From Pseudomonadota bacterium (GTDB taxonomy: Bacteria; Pseudomonadota; Alphaproteobacteria; Sphingomonadales; Sphingomonadaceae), in contig CAUJJQ010000104.1 in the NCBI GenBank assembly GCA_963205285.1, positions 1-14,947 of the forward strand: a DNA stretch of 14,947 nt. The letters are read 5' to 3'. The notes beneath the pieces are model-generated. The model saw nothing but the letters and a program-made list of their open reading frames with translations. It was not told where the DNA came from and did not search any database. The translations under genes were made by a program, and so were the position numbers. Numbering within the stretch: the stretch's first letter is position 1; every line of letters starts with the position of its first letter. Below are positions 6,826 through 14,947 of this stretch, one piece after another.

Positions 6826-7466
6826 CCCGCCACGACGCGCTCCACGCCGACCTGCTGCGCCGATTTGCCAATGCGCCACCACTTGGCGAATTGATGGCGA
6901 CCGAAGCCCCCAACCTGCCGCTCCCCCATGCGCCGCGCCCCGCCGCCGTGCTCGTCGCCTTTGTCGCGCGCGAACGCCCGACTTTACTCCTGACGCGGCG
7001 GCAGGCGCATCTGCGCCAACATGCGGGCCAAGTCGCCTTTCTGGGCGGCGGCAGCGATGGCGATGAAGGCGCCGCCGCTACTGCGCTGCGCGAAGCGTGG
7101 GAGGAGGCGGCGCTCCCCCCCGATGCGGTGCGCATCATCGGACAAATGGCGTCGTTTCGCACCTTTACCGGCTATGCGATCACCCCAGTATTGGCGACCA
7201 TCCCGCCCGATTTGCCGCTGGTGCCCGATGCAGCGGAGGTTGCGCGCCTGTTTGAAGCGCCGTGTGACATATTGTTTGACCCCGCGCAGCGCACACTGAC
7301 CCGTGTCGAATGGCAGGGTGCGATGCGGCAATATTGGGAAAGCCATGTCGATGGCGAACGTGTGTGGGGAATTACCGCCGCGCTGATCCGCGCCATCGGC
7401 GAAGCGCTGGCGCTGGAGGGGGAGCCACAGGCGCTCAATGGCTTTGGTATGCAGCGGTGCGCATGA
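6822..7466 (+). CDS. NudL-like CoA pyrophosphatase (Nudix hydrolase)
   Basis: A 214-residue Nudix hydrolase of the YeaB/NudL group, expected to cleave coenzyme A or related nucleoside diphosphate derivatives in the cytoplasm. The group signature LLLTRRQAHLRQHAGQVAF followed by LGGG is present at about residues 51-73 (FLGG where most have FPGG). The Nudix box follows: GGSDGDE, seven residues, then REAWEEAAL, with Ala in place of the usual last Gly. The catalytic glutamates of REXXEE are intact. ATG at 6822 overlaps the DUF1285 stop, and its own stop overlaps the next start, both as ATGA, which points to coupled translation. Substrate is assigned by family only. Confidence 0.88.
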   Translation: MTRHDALHADLLRRFANAPPLGELMATEAPNLPLPHAPRPAAVLVAFVARERPTLLLTRRQAHLRQHAGQVAFLGGGSDGDEGAAATALREAWEEAALPPDAVRIIGQMASFRTFTGYAITPVLATIPPDLPLVPDAAEVARLFEAPCDILFDPAQRTLTRVEWQGAMRQYWESHVDGERVWGITAALIRAIGEALALEGEPQALNGFGMQRCA

Positions 7467-8653
7467 CCAAAGGCTCCCCCCGACTGCCCGACGCGCCATG
7501 GTGGCACGAACCCGCGCTCCAGCGGGTCATCGCCATGCTGGGCGGTGGCGATTGGGCGCGACTGGTTGGTGGGGCGGTGCGCGATTCTTTGGCCAATTTG
7601 TCGGTTGCAGACGTCGATATTGCAACGCGGCGGCAACCCGATTGGGTAACTACGGCGGCAGAGGCGGCGGGGATGAAGGCTATACCGACCGGCATTGCGC
7701 ACGGGACGGTGACGCTGATTGCCGATGGTGCCCGCTTTGAGGTGACGACATTGCGCCGCGACGTGGCGACCGACGGGCGGCGTGCCACTATCGCCTTTAG
7801 TGATGATTGGGCGGAGGATGCGGCGCGGCGCGACTTTACGATCAACGCGCTTTACGCCGATGTTACGAGCGGCCAGATTTATGACCCAAATGGCGGCATT
7901 GCCGATTTGGCGGCAGGGCAAGTGCGCTTTATCGGCGACGCCGCGCGCCGGATTGATGAGGACCATCTGCGCATCCTGCGCTGGTTCCGTTTCTTTGCGC
8001 GCTTTGGCCGGGGCGCGGCGGACACAGCAACGCTTCGATTATTGCGCACCAAGGCGCCGCTGCTACGCAGCCTGTCGCGCGAACGGGTGGCCGATGAATT
8101 TTTGCGGATATTGGCGCTCTCCAACCCGGTGCCGGTGCTGCACCTGATGGCTGAAACTCAGATTTTGGCCGAAATCGCCCCCGAAGCCGATACATCGGGC
8201 ATCGCGCAGATCCAAAAATTGCTGGCCCGCGAAGCAGCGGGTGGATTGGCAGCGGATGGCCTCTTGCGCGCTATGGCCTTGATCGGCGACGCGACAGCCG
8301 CCGACCGGTTAGCGGCACGGCTTAAATTTTCCGGCGCAATGCGCAAACGCATCGCCCGCGCGTTGGGCAGCGACCATGGCGATACCGCCCCGCGCGCCAT
8401 GGCATATTATCTGGGGGTGGCCGGCGCGCGCGATAGGATATTGCTGCGCGGCACAGGCGATGTTGCGGCGGCATTGACGGCGCTCGATGGCTGGCAGCCG
8501 CCCAAATTGCCCGTCGGCGGGCGCGATATTTTGGAGCGGGGGATTATCGCCGGGCCAGATGTGGCGCGGATTTTGGCCGAAGTCGAAACGCGCTGGGTCG
8601 CAGCGGGTTTTCCCGGCCGCGCGGCGGGCTTGAAATTGCTCGACGAGATTTAG
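7463..8653 (+). CDS. cca: CCA-adding tRNA nucleotidyltransferase
   Basis: A class II nucleotidyltransferase that adds or repairs the CCA end of tRNAs. The 396 residues show the catalytic head LVGGAVRDSL (34-43) with the metal aspartates D50 and D52 in DVD, then RRDFTINAL (122-130) and RIDEDHLRILRWFRFFARF, all characteristic. Poly(A) polymerase I has the same head, but this short version in the DUF1285-Nudix operon is the usual alphaproteobacterial CCA enzyme. The tRNA-Val in this window already encodes CCA, so repair is likely an important role. ATG 7463 overlaps the Nudix stop by four bases. The 3' end overlaps the convergent EAL gene by four bases (TTAG). Confidence 0.93.
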   Translation: MTKGSPRLPDAPWWHEPALQRVIAMLGGGDWARLVGGAVRDSLANLSVADVDIATRRQPDWVTTAAEAAGMKAIPTGIAHGTVTLIADGARFEVTTLRRDVATDGRRATIAFSDDWAEDAARRDFTINALYADVTSGQIYDPNGGIADLAAGQVRFIGDAARRIDEDHLRILRWFRFFARFGRGAADTATLRLLRTKAPLLRSLSRERVADEFLRILALSNPVPVLHLMAETQILAEIAPEADTSGIAQIQKLLAREAAGGLAADGLLRAMALIGDATAADRLAARLKFSGAMRKRIARALGSDHGDTAPRAMAYYLGVAGARDRILLRGTGDVAAALTALDGWQPPKLPVGGRDILERGIIAGPDVARILAEVETRWVAAGFPGRAAGLKLLDEI

Positions 8654-10395
8654 AAGCTCGGTTCGCCGCGCTTGGTCGATGTTGCCCATGCGGCAAAGGC
8701 GGCGTCCCCATCCAATGGTTTGGAGAAAAGATAGCCCTGCCCGGCGTTGCAGCCGATGGCGGCAATCCGCTGGGCAATAGCATCGGTTTCAATTCCCTCC
8801 GCCGTGGTTTTCATGCCCAATGCTTCGCCCAGACGCTGGATGGTGCGGACGATGGCCAGCGAATCGGCGCTCGAATCAATCCCCGCCACCAGACTGCGGT
8901 CGATTTTCAGCGTGTCGATTGGCAGGCGTTGCAGGCTGGCGATGTTGGAATAGCCGGTGCCGAAATCATCCATCGCTATCCGCACGTCGAGTGCGGCAAG
9001 CGAGCGCAATATACCGCCTGCGTCATCGGCATTTTCGATGACGCAGCTTTCGGTAACCTCAACCATCAGCCGGTTTCCGGCAATCCCGCTGCGCTGCAAT
9101 TCCCCCTGAACCAGCGCTGCAATATCATCGCGGGTCAATTGGATGGGGGAGAAATTGACCGCCATATGCACCGGCACCGTGCTGCCATGGCGCGCATCCC
9201 ACTCGGCCAGCGTATCCAGTGCGCGGCCCAGCACATAGCGACCTAAGGGGACGATGAGGCCGCTGTCTTCGGCAATGGGCACAAATTCGTCGGGACCGAT
9301 ACGCACGCCCTGATGTGTCCAGCGCGACAGCGCCTCAAAGCCAATGATCCGCCGCTGGCGCATATCGACCAGAGGCTGAAAGGCGAGGTCGATCTGCCCC
9401 TCTGCAATCGCGCTGCGCAGCGCGGTTTCCAGGTCAAAACGATGGTGCGCATTGCTGAGCGCAATCGGTTCGTAAAAGGCGAGCCCGTCGCCCAGCTTTG
9501 CCTGTTTCAGCGCAATTTGCGCATGACGCACCAGATCTGCGCCATCATTTGTCCCGGCGCGGGCAATGTCGGCAATGCCGCCGATTGCGCAATCTACGTT
9601 GATGAGGAGCGAACCGATGCGGAATGGTTCGACAAAACAATCGGCAATTCGCCGGGCAATCCGCCGCGCGCCGCAACGCCCGCCACCATTTTCGCACAGC
9701 AGCGCAAATTCATCCGCTCCGATACGCGCCAGCATGTCGCCACCGCGCAACCGCTGGGACAGGCGGCGTGCGACGGTGAGCAATAATTCATCGCCCGCCA
9801 GTGCGCCGATGGACTCGTTTATCCGCGAAAAGCGCAGCAAATCAATGGTCAGCAAGGTCGTCGAAACGCTACCCTCACCTTCGGCGAGCCGTTGTTCGAC
9901 GCGATCACACAGCCCCGAACGATTGGGAAGGCCGGTCAAACTGTCGGAGAGGAGTTCGCGGCGCAAATTCGCCTCTGACCGCACCAAAGTCGTGCGATCA
10001 ACGAGCGATAGCAACGCCTGGCGCGCTGCAAATTCTTCGTCGGGGAGCGCCGCAACCGTGACTTCAAACACCCGGCCCGACGGCCCCGGCTGTTCCCAAA
10101 CGCGCGCGGCATTTTCGCGGTCGCCCGCCAAAACGGCGTCGGCCATTGCGGCGATCGGTCCGCCATCGCTGCTGATAAGGTCGCGCCCTTTGATGCGTTC
10201 AAAACCCGCATTGCTCGCCGCGACATAATGACCATCCTCGCCCATCCGCAGCAAGGCGACGGGATGGGGCAATGCCTCCAGCCAGCCGCAAATGCGCCGG
10301 GCATCCACCTCGGCAAGCGGGGTCAGCGCCGCAACCACGCCCTGCAGCGGGCCTAGCGGTTCACCGTCCATATCAATGCGCAGAGGCATGTTCAT
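8650..10395 (-). CDS. PAS-like/GGDEF/EAL cyclic-di-GMP phosphodiesterase
   Basis: A 581-residue cytoplasmic signalling protein without membrane segments. Residues about 35-135 resemble a PAS sensor (PHPVALLRMGEDGHYVAASNAGFERI). The GGDEF domain starts at DSLTGLPNR (152-159); its motif is GADEF (226-230), not GGDEF, while the inhibitory RXXD site (R217-D220) and D185 are kept, so synthesis is doubtful and it may instead sense nucleotide. The EAL domain keeps all expected catalytic residues: EAL 354-356, N414, E446, DD 476-477, K497, E533 and Q553, so it should hydrolyse cyclic-di-GMP. The ATG at 10395 lacks a clear Shine-Dalgarno; ATG 10389 is possible. It lies 66 bases after parC in an AT-rich gap. 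Confidence 0.9.
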   Translation of the reverse strand: MNMPLRIDMDGEPLGPLQGVVAALTPLAEVDARRICGWLEALPHPVALLRMGEDGHYVAASNAGFERIKGRDLISSDGGPIAAMADAVLAGDRENAARVWEQPGPSGRVFEVTVAALPDEEFAARQALLSLVDRTTLVRSEANLRRELLSDSLTGLPNRSGLCDRVEQRLAEGEGSVSTTLLTIDLLRFSRINESIGALAGDELLLTVARRLSQRLRGGDMLARIGADEFALLCENGGGRCGARRIARRIADCFVEPFRIGSLLINVDCAIGGIADIARAGTNDGADLVRHAQIALKQAKLGDGLAFYEPIALSNAHHRFDLETALRSAIAEGQIDLAFQPLVDMRQRRIIGFEALSRWTHQGVRIGPDEFVPIAEDSGLIVPLGRYVLGRALDTLAEWDARHGSTVPVHMAVNFSPIQLTRDDIAALVQGELQRSGIAGNRLMVEVTESCVIENADDAGGILRSLAALDVRIAMDDFGTGYSNIASLQRLPIDTLKIDRSLVAGIDSSADSLAIVRTIQRLGEALGMKTTAEGIETDAIAQRIAAIGCNAGQGYLFSKPLDGDAAFAAWATSTKRGEPSF

Positions 10396-10461
10396 AATGG
10401 AGGGAGATAGCCGCAGATGGTGAATAAATTGTTTGCAATACGTAAATTAGCGACGATTCGA

Positions 10462-12720
10462 TTATGACCCAAATTGGTTATTGCGGGGAAAACCAACCGG
10501 CGCCATCCGCCCAGCGCTCGCCCGCGCGCCCTGCCATTCGCCAAGGTCGCCTTCATTGCGCGTGCGTGCCTCTGCCCCGCCCATCGTCCAGCTAAGACCA
10601 TCGGCAAGGCGGATGGTGCGCACGTCCGCCAGCCCACCATCCTTATATTTTTGCAGCATCACCCCCTGCCCACGCCCCATTTCAGGCAGGTCGGTGAGCG
10701 GAAAGATCAGCAATTTGCGGTTGTCGCCGACCACCGCCACCATGTCGTCGCCTTCGACGATGGCGCGCAGGGTGCTGAGGCGCGCGCCCGATTTCAGATT
10801 GACGATCTGCTTGCCCTTGCGCGTTTCGGCGATGAGGTCACTGGTCGCGACGACAAAGCCATGACCGCTGCTACTGGCGACCAGCATCTTGGCCGCCGAT
10901 GCTACACTGGTGAGCGCGATAATATCGCCCTCCCCCTCTATATCGACGATGAGGCGTACCGGTTCGCCAAAGCCGCGCCCGCCAGGCAATTTGTCCGCCG
11001 CCAGCGTGTAAACACGACCATTAGCAGCGGCGATCAGGATGCGGTCGGTGGTCTGCGCAGGCAGGATATGGGCCAGTTCATCCCCCTCTTTGAATTGCAG
11101 CTTCGCGCGTGCTGCACCATCGAGGTGCCCGCGCATCGCGCGAATCCAACCGCGTTTGGAAAGGATGATTGTCACCGGTTCGCGTTCCACCATCGCTTCC
11201 AATGGGATGTCGCGGGTTGGCGCTGCTTCGGCAATTGTCGTGCGGCGCGCGCCCAGCGCGGTTTCGGCGCCATAATGGGTAAGCAAGGCGTCAAGGTCGC
11301 GTTTCATGCGCGTGCGTTGCCGCGCGGGGGAGGCGAGCAGCGCCTCCAGATCCGCTTGTTCCTTAGCCAATGCGTCAGATTCGCGGCGCAATTCCATTTC
11401 TTCGAGCCGGCGCAACGAACGTAGCCGCATGTTCAAAATCGCTTCGGCCTGTCGTTCGGTCAGGCCAAATTCGGCCATCATGATGGGCCTTGGTTCATCC
11501 TCATTACGGATGATTTCGATAATCCGGTCGAGGTTCAGATAGGCGATGAGGTAACCCGCCACCAATTCAAGCCGGTCGGCAATCCGGTTCAAGCGGTGCT
11601 GGGTGCGCCGCACCAAAATGTTGAACTGGTGCGCGAGCCATTCGCGCATCAATTCCTGCAGCCCCATGACGCGCGGGGTGCGCGCCGCGTCGAGGACGTT
11701 GAGGTTTAACGATATGCGGCTTTCCAAATCGGTCAGCCGATAGAGGCTGTCCTGCAATATATCGGGGTCGACATTGCGGCTGCGCGGCACAAGGACGATG
11801 CGCACATCCTCTGCGCTTTCGTCGCGCACATCCTCCAATATGGGCAACTTTTTGTCCGCGATTAACTGGGCGATCTGTTCGATCAATTTGCCCTTGGAAA
11901 CGCCATAGGGGATTTGGGTGACGACCAATTGCCATGCGCCCGGCCCGTCGCCCTTTTCCGGCGCATCGGCAAAGCGCGCACGGACGCGAAAGCTGCCGCG
12001 CCCACTTGCATATGCAGCGGCGATGCTTTCCGCGCTATCGACGATCAGCCCGCCGGTCGGCAAATCCGGCCCGGTAATATGCGCCAATATCGCAGACAGT
12101 GGCGCTTCGGGTTCGTCGATCAGCATTTTTGCAGCGGCGATAATTTCGGCGGCATTGTGCGGCGGGATGCTGGTCGCCATGCCCACCGCAATCCCCTGTG
12201 CGCCATTGGCGAGCAGATTGGGGAAAAGGCCGGGCATCACCTCCGGCTCCTCCTCCTCCCCATTATAGGTGGGTTTGAAATCGACCGTCGCTTCGTCCAG
12301 CCCGGCCATGATGTCGATGGCAACGCGCGTCAACCGCGCCTCTGTATAACGATAGGCGGCGGCATTATCCCCGTCGATATTGCCGAAATTGCCCTGCCCG
12401 TCGACCAAGGGGTAACGCAGCGCAAAATCCTGCGCCAAACGCACCATCGCATCATAAACCGCCGTGTCGCCGTGCGGGTGATATTTACCGATGACATCGC
12501 CGACGACACGCGCCGATTTTTTATGCGGATCATTGGGGTTCAGTTTCAGCTGCCGCATCGCCCAGAGCAGGCGACGATGCACCGGTTTCAGCCCGTCGCG
12601 CAAATCGGGGAGCGAGCGCGCAGTTATCGTCGACAGCGCATAGATAAGGTAGCGGTCGGACAAAGCACCATCAAATGGCACGTCGAGGATTGGGAATGCG
12701 GGCGTTATATCGGCTGTCAT
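10462..12720 (-). CDS. parC: DNA topoisomerase IV subunit A
   Basis: ParC with ParE unlinks daughter chromosomes by passing DNA through a double-strand break. The 752 residues match ParC (shorter than GyrA). The catalytic Arg-Tyr pair is R124-Y125 in [11 protein letters not shown]. The quinolone-determining segment is [10 protein letters not shown]: Thr86 stands where E. coli ParC has Ser80, and Asp90 where it has Glu84. The N-terminus [30 protein letters not shown] is standard and the C-terminal part from about residue 500 has the beta-pinwheel repeats ([20 protein letters not shown] type). No GyrA box as in gyrase was seen, supporting ParC over GyrA. No parE nearby. The start has a weak ribosome site. 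Confidence 0.95.
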   Translation of the reverse strand: MTADITPAFPILDVPFDGALSDRYLIYALSTITARSLPDLRDGLKPVHRRLLWAMRQLKLNPNDPHKKSARVVGDVIGKYHPHGDTAVYDAMVRLAQDFALRYPLVDGQGNFGNIDGDNAAAYRYTEARLTRVAIDIMAGLDEATVDFKPTYNGEEEEPEVMPGLFPNLLANGAQGIAVGMATSIPPHNAAEIIAAAKMLIDEPEAPLSAILAHITGPDLPTGGLIVDSAESIAAAYASGRGSFRVRARFADAPEKGDGPGAWQLVVTQIPYGVSKGKLIEQIAQLIADKKLPILEDVRDESAEDVRIVLVPRSRNVDPDILQDSLYRLTDLESRISLNLNVLDAARTPRVMGLQELMREWLAHQFNILVRRTQHRLNRIADRLELVAGYLIAYLNLDRIIEIIRNEDEPRPIMMAEFGLTERQAEAILNMRLRSLRRLEEMELRRESDALAKEQADLEALLASPARQRTRMKRDLDALLTHYGAETALGARRTTIAEAAPTRDIPLEAMVEREPVTIILSKRGWIRAMRGHLDGAARAKLQFKEGDELAHILPAQTTDRILIAAANGRVYTLAADKLPGGRGFGEPVRLIVDIEGEGDIIALTSVASAAKMLVASSSGHGFVVATSDLIAETRKGKQIVNLKSGARLSTLRAIVEGDDMVAVVGDNRKLLIFPLTDLPEMGRGQGVMLQKYKDGGLADVRTIRLADGLSWTMGGAEARTRNEGDLGEWQGARASAGRMAPVGFPRNNQFGS

Positions 12721-12819
12721 TGTGCTAGGTGCGTTAGCAATGCCCCGCGCGCAGCGAAAGGGGGGATGCGCGCTTGCATCACGCGCGGCACCGTGGCACA
12801 GGCACGCGCACCCAAAGTG

Positions 12820-12895
12820 GGGCGGTTAGCTCAGTTGGTAGAGCATCTCGTTTACACCGAGAGGGTCGGGGGTTCGAGCCCCTCACCGCCCACCA
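12820..12895 (+). tRNA. tRNA-Val (anticodon UAC), CCA encoded
   Basis: A full cloverleaf of 76 bases. Acceptor stem GGGCGGT (12820-12826) pairs with ACCGCCC (12885-12891), discriminator A12892, and CCA (12893-12895) is encoded. The D-loop TTAGCTCAGTTGGTAGAGC is standard. The anticodon stem TCTCG/CGAGA (12846-12850, 12858-12862) closes a loop TTTACAC, anticodon TAC at 12853-12855. The T-arm has GGTTCGAGCC. UAC reads valine codons GUA/GUG and with modification others. It stands alone, between parC (divergent) and the nitrate reductase operon (convergent). Confidence 0.97.
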
Positions 12896-12896
12896 T

Positions 12897-12940
12897 TTTT
12901 CGGGTTTAAGAAACCTCCCTGGGGGCGGTTTCCCCGAAAA
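12897..12940 (+). terminator. Large nested hairpin directly after tRNA-Val
   Basis: The outer arms TTTTCGGG (12897-12904) and CCCGAAAA (12933-12940) and the inner arms GAAACC (12910-12915) and GGTTTC (12927-12932) are perfect complements, with an unpaired TTTAA between the two arms on the 5' side. It begins two bases after the CCA end. It may be a processing or termination signal for the tRNA transcript. There is no T-run directly after it on the + strand, so it is not a standard intrinsic terminator. Confidence 0.45.
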
Positions 12941-13107
12941 GTCCCGAGCCCGAGCGACAGCGAAGGGGAACCATCGCGGCCTAAGGCCTTGGATACCGAC
13001 AGCCACCACCGGGGGGCATTTGTCCGGATAATGTATTTTTTCTTTTTCTCTCAAACGCCGGGCGGCGACATTTCTGCCTTTCCCGCCGGAAGACCGGCGC
13101 GGCTGGC
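12941..13107. other. Gene-free stretch between tRNA-Val and the nitrate reductase operon
   Basis: Two transcripts converge here. I see no supported gene. It holds GGCCTAAGGCC (12979-12989), a GC segment ending in CCACCACCGGGGGG, a T-rich tract TTTTTTCTTTTTCTCTC (13036-13052) that could be the U-tract ending the + strand transcript, and a perfect 6-bp hairpin CGCCGG/CCGGCG (13084-13089 with 13094-13099) just past the isomerase stop. The smooth translations over the tRNA and this stretch on both strands are the well-known false ORFs made by tRNA genes. Confidence 0.5.
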
Positions 13108-13971
13108 TCACTGCACCAGCGGACTGTCGCTGGTGGCGATATCCACCCCCTCTATCGTCGTGCGGCTGGCCAATATGGTGAGATACTGGCTGACCGCGCG
13201 GCGAAAGCTCGCTTCCTCCAGATATTGGGCAATCTTGTCCTCAACCAGTTCAAAGGGCAGTTGCTGCCCCTCCACCCGTCGCCCCGCGCGGATGACATGG
13301 ACACCAAAGCGCGATTTCACCGGTTCGCCGTGCAATTCACCCTCCCCCAAGGTGAAGAGTGCGTCTTCAAACGGCTTTACCGTCTGCCCGGGGCCGATCT
13401 GCCCCAGATTGCCGCCCTGTTCCTTGGACGGGCAGGCCGAATGCGCGCGGGCATATTCGCCAAAGCGCCCCGGTTCGCGTTGCAGCACGCGGATTGCCTG
13501 ACGCGCATCCCCCGCCGCCAAACCATAGGCAAGGTCATCATCGGGCGATGCGGCGAATAATATATGTTCCGCCTCCACCAAAATAGGGGAGGAGAATCGG
13601 TCGATATGCTGCGCATAGTAACGCCGCGCGGTCGCTTCATCGGCCCTAGGGCTAGTGACCTCAGCCTCCAGCAATGCTTCAATCGCCGCATCCTCGCTGG
13701 CCAGCGTGCGCCCCTCACCATCGGTCAGCCCCGTGCCGCTGATGGAGAGGCGCGCCGCCTCATCCAGCAATAATTGACGCAGCACCAGCGCGCGCGCCGC
13801 AGCATCCCACGCGGCCTCTGCACTGGGCGCGGGGTGGTTCTGCACCTCCGCCGCGATGGTTGCGGGCGGGATTTCCACCCCGCCAACGATGACGGGTGGA
13901 TGTACCGGCGCATCAGCGGCAGGTGCTGTCGCTGCCACCGCTGCACCATGATTATGTCCGCAATCACCCAT
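13108..13971 (-). CDS. Parvulin-type peptidyl-prolyl isomerase of the nitrate reductase operon
   Basis: A 287-residue prolyl isomerase of the PpiC/NifM type. The parvulin domain is at about 132-229: VEAEHILFAA, then the conserved GGNLGQIGPGQTVKPFEDALF and EPVKSRFGVHVIRAG. The N-terminal half is helical, as in NifM. There is no signal peptide, so it should act in the cytoplasm, where NarGH is assembled. An isomerase gene after narI is known in several proteobacterial nar clusters (for example in Pseudomonas). The N-terminus MGDCGHNHG is rich in Cys and His and could bind metal. ATG 13971 overlaps the narI stop by 8 bases; the alternative start further upstream adds residues lying inside narI and is less likely. 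Confidence 0.88.
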   Translation of the reverse strand: MGDCGHNHGAAVAATAPAADAPVHPPVIVGGVEIPPATIAAEVQNHPAPSAEAAWDAAARALVLRQLLLDEAARLSISGTGLTDGEGRTLASEDAAIEALLEAEVTSPRADEATARRYYAQHIDRFSSPILVEAEHILFAASPDDDLAYGLAAGDARQAIRVLQREPGRFGEYARAHSACPSKEQGGNLGQIGPGQTVKPFEDALFTLGEGELHGEPVKSRFGVHVIRAGRRVEGQQLPFELVEDKIAQYLEEASFRRAVSQYLTILASRTTIEGVDIATSDSPLVQ

Positions 13972-14668
13972 GGCGCGCCGCCAATTTGTGCGAACGCACA
14001 ATCTGATATCCCGGTCGCCAGATATAGCGGATGGGGGCTGAAAGCATGTGCACCAACCGGGTGAAGGGGAAAAGCAGCAGGATGGTCAGCCCCAGCGTCA
14101 GATGCGCTTTGAAAATCGGACTGGCGTCCAACACAAAGTTCGACGCCCCGGCGCGGAAGGTGAAAATCCCCTGCGCCCAATTCATGAATTTGACCATTTC
14201 ATGCCCATCCAGATGCTGCATCGAAATGGGAATGGTCGCCAGCCCAAGGATGAGTTGCAGCCACAAAAGAATGAGGATCATGATGTCGGAAAAGCTGGAA
14301 TTGCGGCGAATGCGCGCGTCGAACAGCCGCCTGTGGAGGAGGAGGCTGGCCCCCGCAAAGGCAAGGATGCCGGCTATTCCGCCAGCCACTATCGCCAAAA
14401 TCTGCTTTGCCTCATGCGAAACGCCGATGGTGTCAAAAACGATAATCGGGGTGAGCAAGCCGCCCAGATGGCCGAAAAATATCACCAATACACCCGCATG
14501 AAACAGGACGCTGCCCCACATTAACTGCTTGCGGCGCAACAACTGGCTCGACCCCGAACGCCAGCTATATGGTTCGCGGTCATAGCGAAAAACGCTGCCA
14601 AGCGCGAGCACGGCCAGCGCGATATAGGGGTAGATGCCAAACATCAGATGATTGATAAACTGGGCCAT
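13964..14668 (-). CDS. narI: Respiratory nitrate reductase gamma subunit (cytochrome b)
   Basis: NarI anchors NarGH to the inner membrane and carries electrons from quinol through two b hemes to the nitrate reductase. The 234 residues contain five hydrophobic segments (about 9-27, 50-72, 86-112, 127-148 and 186-208). The four heme ligand histidines are in place: H57 and H67 in the second segment, and H189 and H207 in the last. The C-terminal RYIWRPGYQIVR is typical. The ATG at 14668 has a strong ribosome site AAGGAG 8 bases upstream and begins one base after the narJ stop. It is followed by an overlapping isomerase gene. Confidence 0.96.
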   Translation of the reverse strand: MAQFINHLMFGIYPYIALAVLALGSVFRYDREPYSWRSGSSQLLRRKQLMWGSVLFHAGVLVIFFGHLGGLLTPIIVFDTIGVSHEAKQILAIVAGGIAGILAFAGASLLLHRRLFDARIRRNSSFSDIMILILLWLQLILGLATIPISMQHLDGHEMVKFMNWAQGIFTFRAGASNFVLDASPIFKAHLTLGLTILLLFPFTRLVHMLSAPIRYIWRPGYQIVRSHKLAARHG

Positions 14669-14669
14669 T

Positions 14670-14947
14670 TCAATGGCTCCTTTCGACTTGGGGTTCGGCA
14701 ATGTCGCGCATGCGCGCCACCATGTCCTGCACCTTGGGGCAATCACCCGCATCGGGTGAGGCGGGGGCCATGGCGCCAAAGCGCACCTCCTCCTCCGCCC
14801 ATGCGGCATCGAGCGCGGCGAGATCATCCACGTCCTCGGCTACCGCCTGATCTTCAGGTGATTGCGCACCTGCCATATCGGCGAGCACCGCCATCACCCC
14901 TGCATAGGCTGTGCCGCGCGCGGCCAGTCGCCCGGCAATAAGCGCAA
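14670..14947 (-). CDS. narJ: Nitrate reductase assembly chaperone NarJ, C-terminal part (5' end outside window)
   Basis: The frame is open to the right edge; 91 residues and the stop TGA (14672-14670) are present. NarJ binds apo-NarG in the cytoplasm and promotes insertion of the molybdenum cofactor; it is not part of the mature enzyme. The visible part, LIAGRLAARGTAYAGVMAVLADMAG, and the acidic tail (DDLAALDAAWAEEEVRFG) fit the C-terminal end of NarJ, but the identification depends mainly on its place immediately before narI, one base apart. narG and narH are expected to lie beyond the right edge. Confidence 0.85.
   Translation of the reverse strand, partial: ALIAGRLAARGTAYAGVMAVLADMAGAQSPEDQAVAEDVDDLAALDAAWAEEEVRFGAMAPASPDAGDCPKVQDMVARMRDIAEPQVERSH
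14677..14682 (-). promoter_or_regulatory. Strong ribosome binding site of narI
   Basis: AAGGAG on the - strand, 8 bases before ATG 14668 and inside the end of narJ. It fixes the narI start; the open frame extends further upstream but overlaps narJ. Confidence 0.8.

Noticed and set aside
10474..11424. Long + strand open frame of 316 codons opposite parC
   Set aside because: It is the antisense shadow of a complete ParC; GC-rich genes commonly leave such frames open.
12820..13107. Integration site of a genomic island at tRNA-Val
   Set aside because: No integrase, no visible direct repeat of the tRNA 3' end within the window, and the flanks are housekeeping or respiration genes.
12774..13111. 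Open frames on both strands across tRNA-Val and its flank (VRGSNPRPSRCKRDALPTEL type translation)
   Set aside because: This is the well-known false protein obtained by translating tRNA genes; the tRNA explains it.
1..14947. CRISPR array, insertion sequence, prophage or defence island
   Set aside because: No regularly spaced direct repeats, transposase, phage or nuclease-like genes were found on either strand.

Overview
The window reads as chromosomal DNA of a GC-rich alphaproteobacterium, most likely a sphingomonad (Sphingomonadales). I base this on codon choice, the order of the genes and the sequence character of the proteins (argD-argF-hslO operon, DUF1285-Nudix-CCA transferase operon, ParC type); the genus cannot be fixed by eye. 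No transposase, integrase, phage gene or CRISPR array is visible. Both ends are cut: lipB lacks its 5' part at the left edge and narJ lacks its 5' part at the right edge.

Left region (1-2986). The end of lipB (lipoate synthesis) overlaps a small lipoprotein gene on the + strand. These converge with queC-queE on the - strand, which make 7-cyano-7-deazaguanine, the precursor of queuosine. Upstream of queC lies a 360-base non-coding stretch with a strong hairpin, a possible CtrA half-site and two nested palindromes that look like an interspersed repeat. A small secreted protein gene follows, with a perfect TATAAT box.

Central region (2988-8653). argD, argF and hslO form a tightly coupled - strand operon; both junctions are 4-base GTGA overlaps. 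Directly before the argD ribosome binding site is a factor-independent terminator, preceded by a GC hairpin, a segment that could pair with the terminator, and a 20-codon ORF with three arginine codons. This looks like an attenuator, and I know of no described equivalent; it is the most interesting object here. Its ORF starts inside the first codons of the divergent + strand operon: DUF1285 protein, a NudL-like Nudix hydrolase and a CCA-adding enzyme, joined by ATGA overlaps.

Right region (8650-14947). A PAS-like/GGDEF/EAL cyclic-di-GMP protein and parC lie on the - strand. A tRNA-Val(UAC) on the + strand is followed by a large hairpin and a gene-free stretch. The window ends with the 3' part of a respiratory nitrate reductase operon on the - strand: narJ, narI and a parvulin-type prolyl isomerase gene. 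The host therefore probably respires nitrate when oxygen is limiting.
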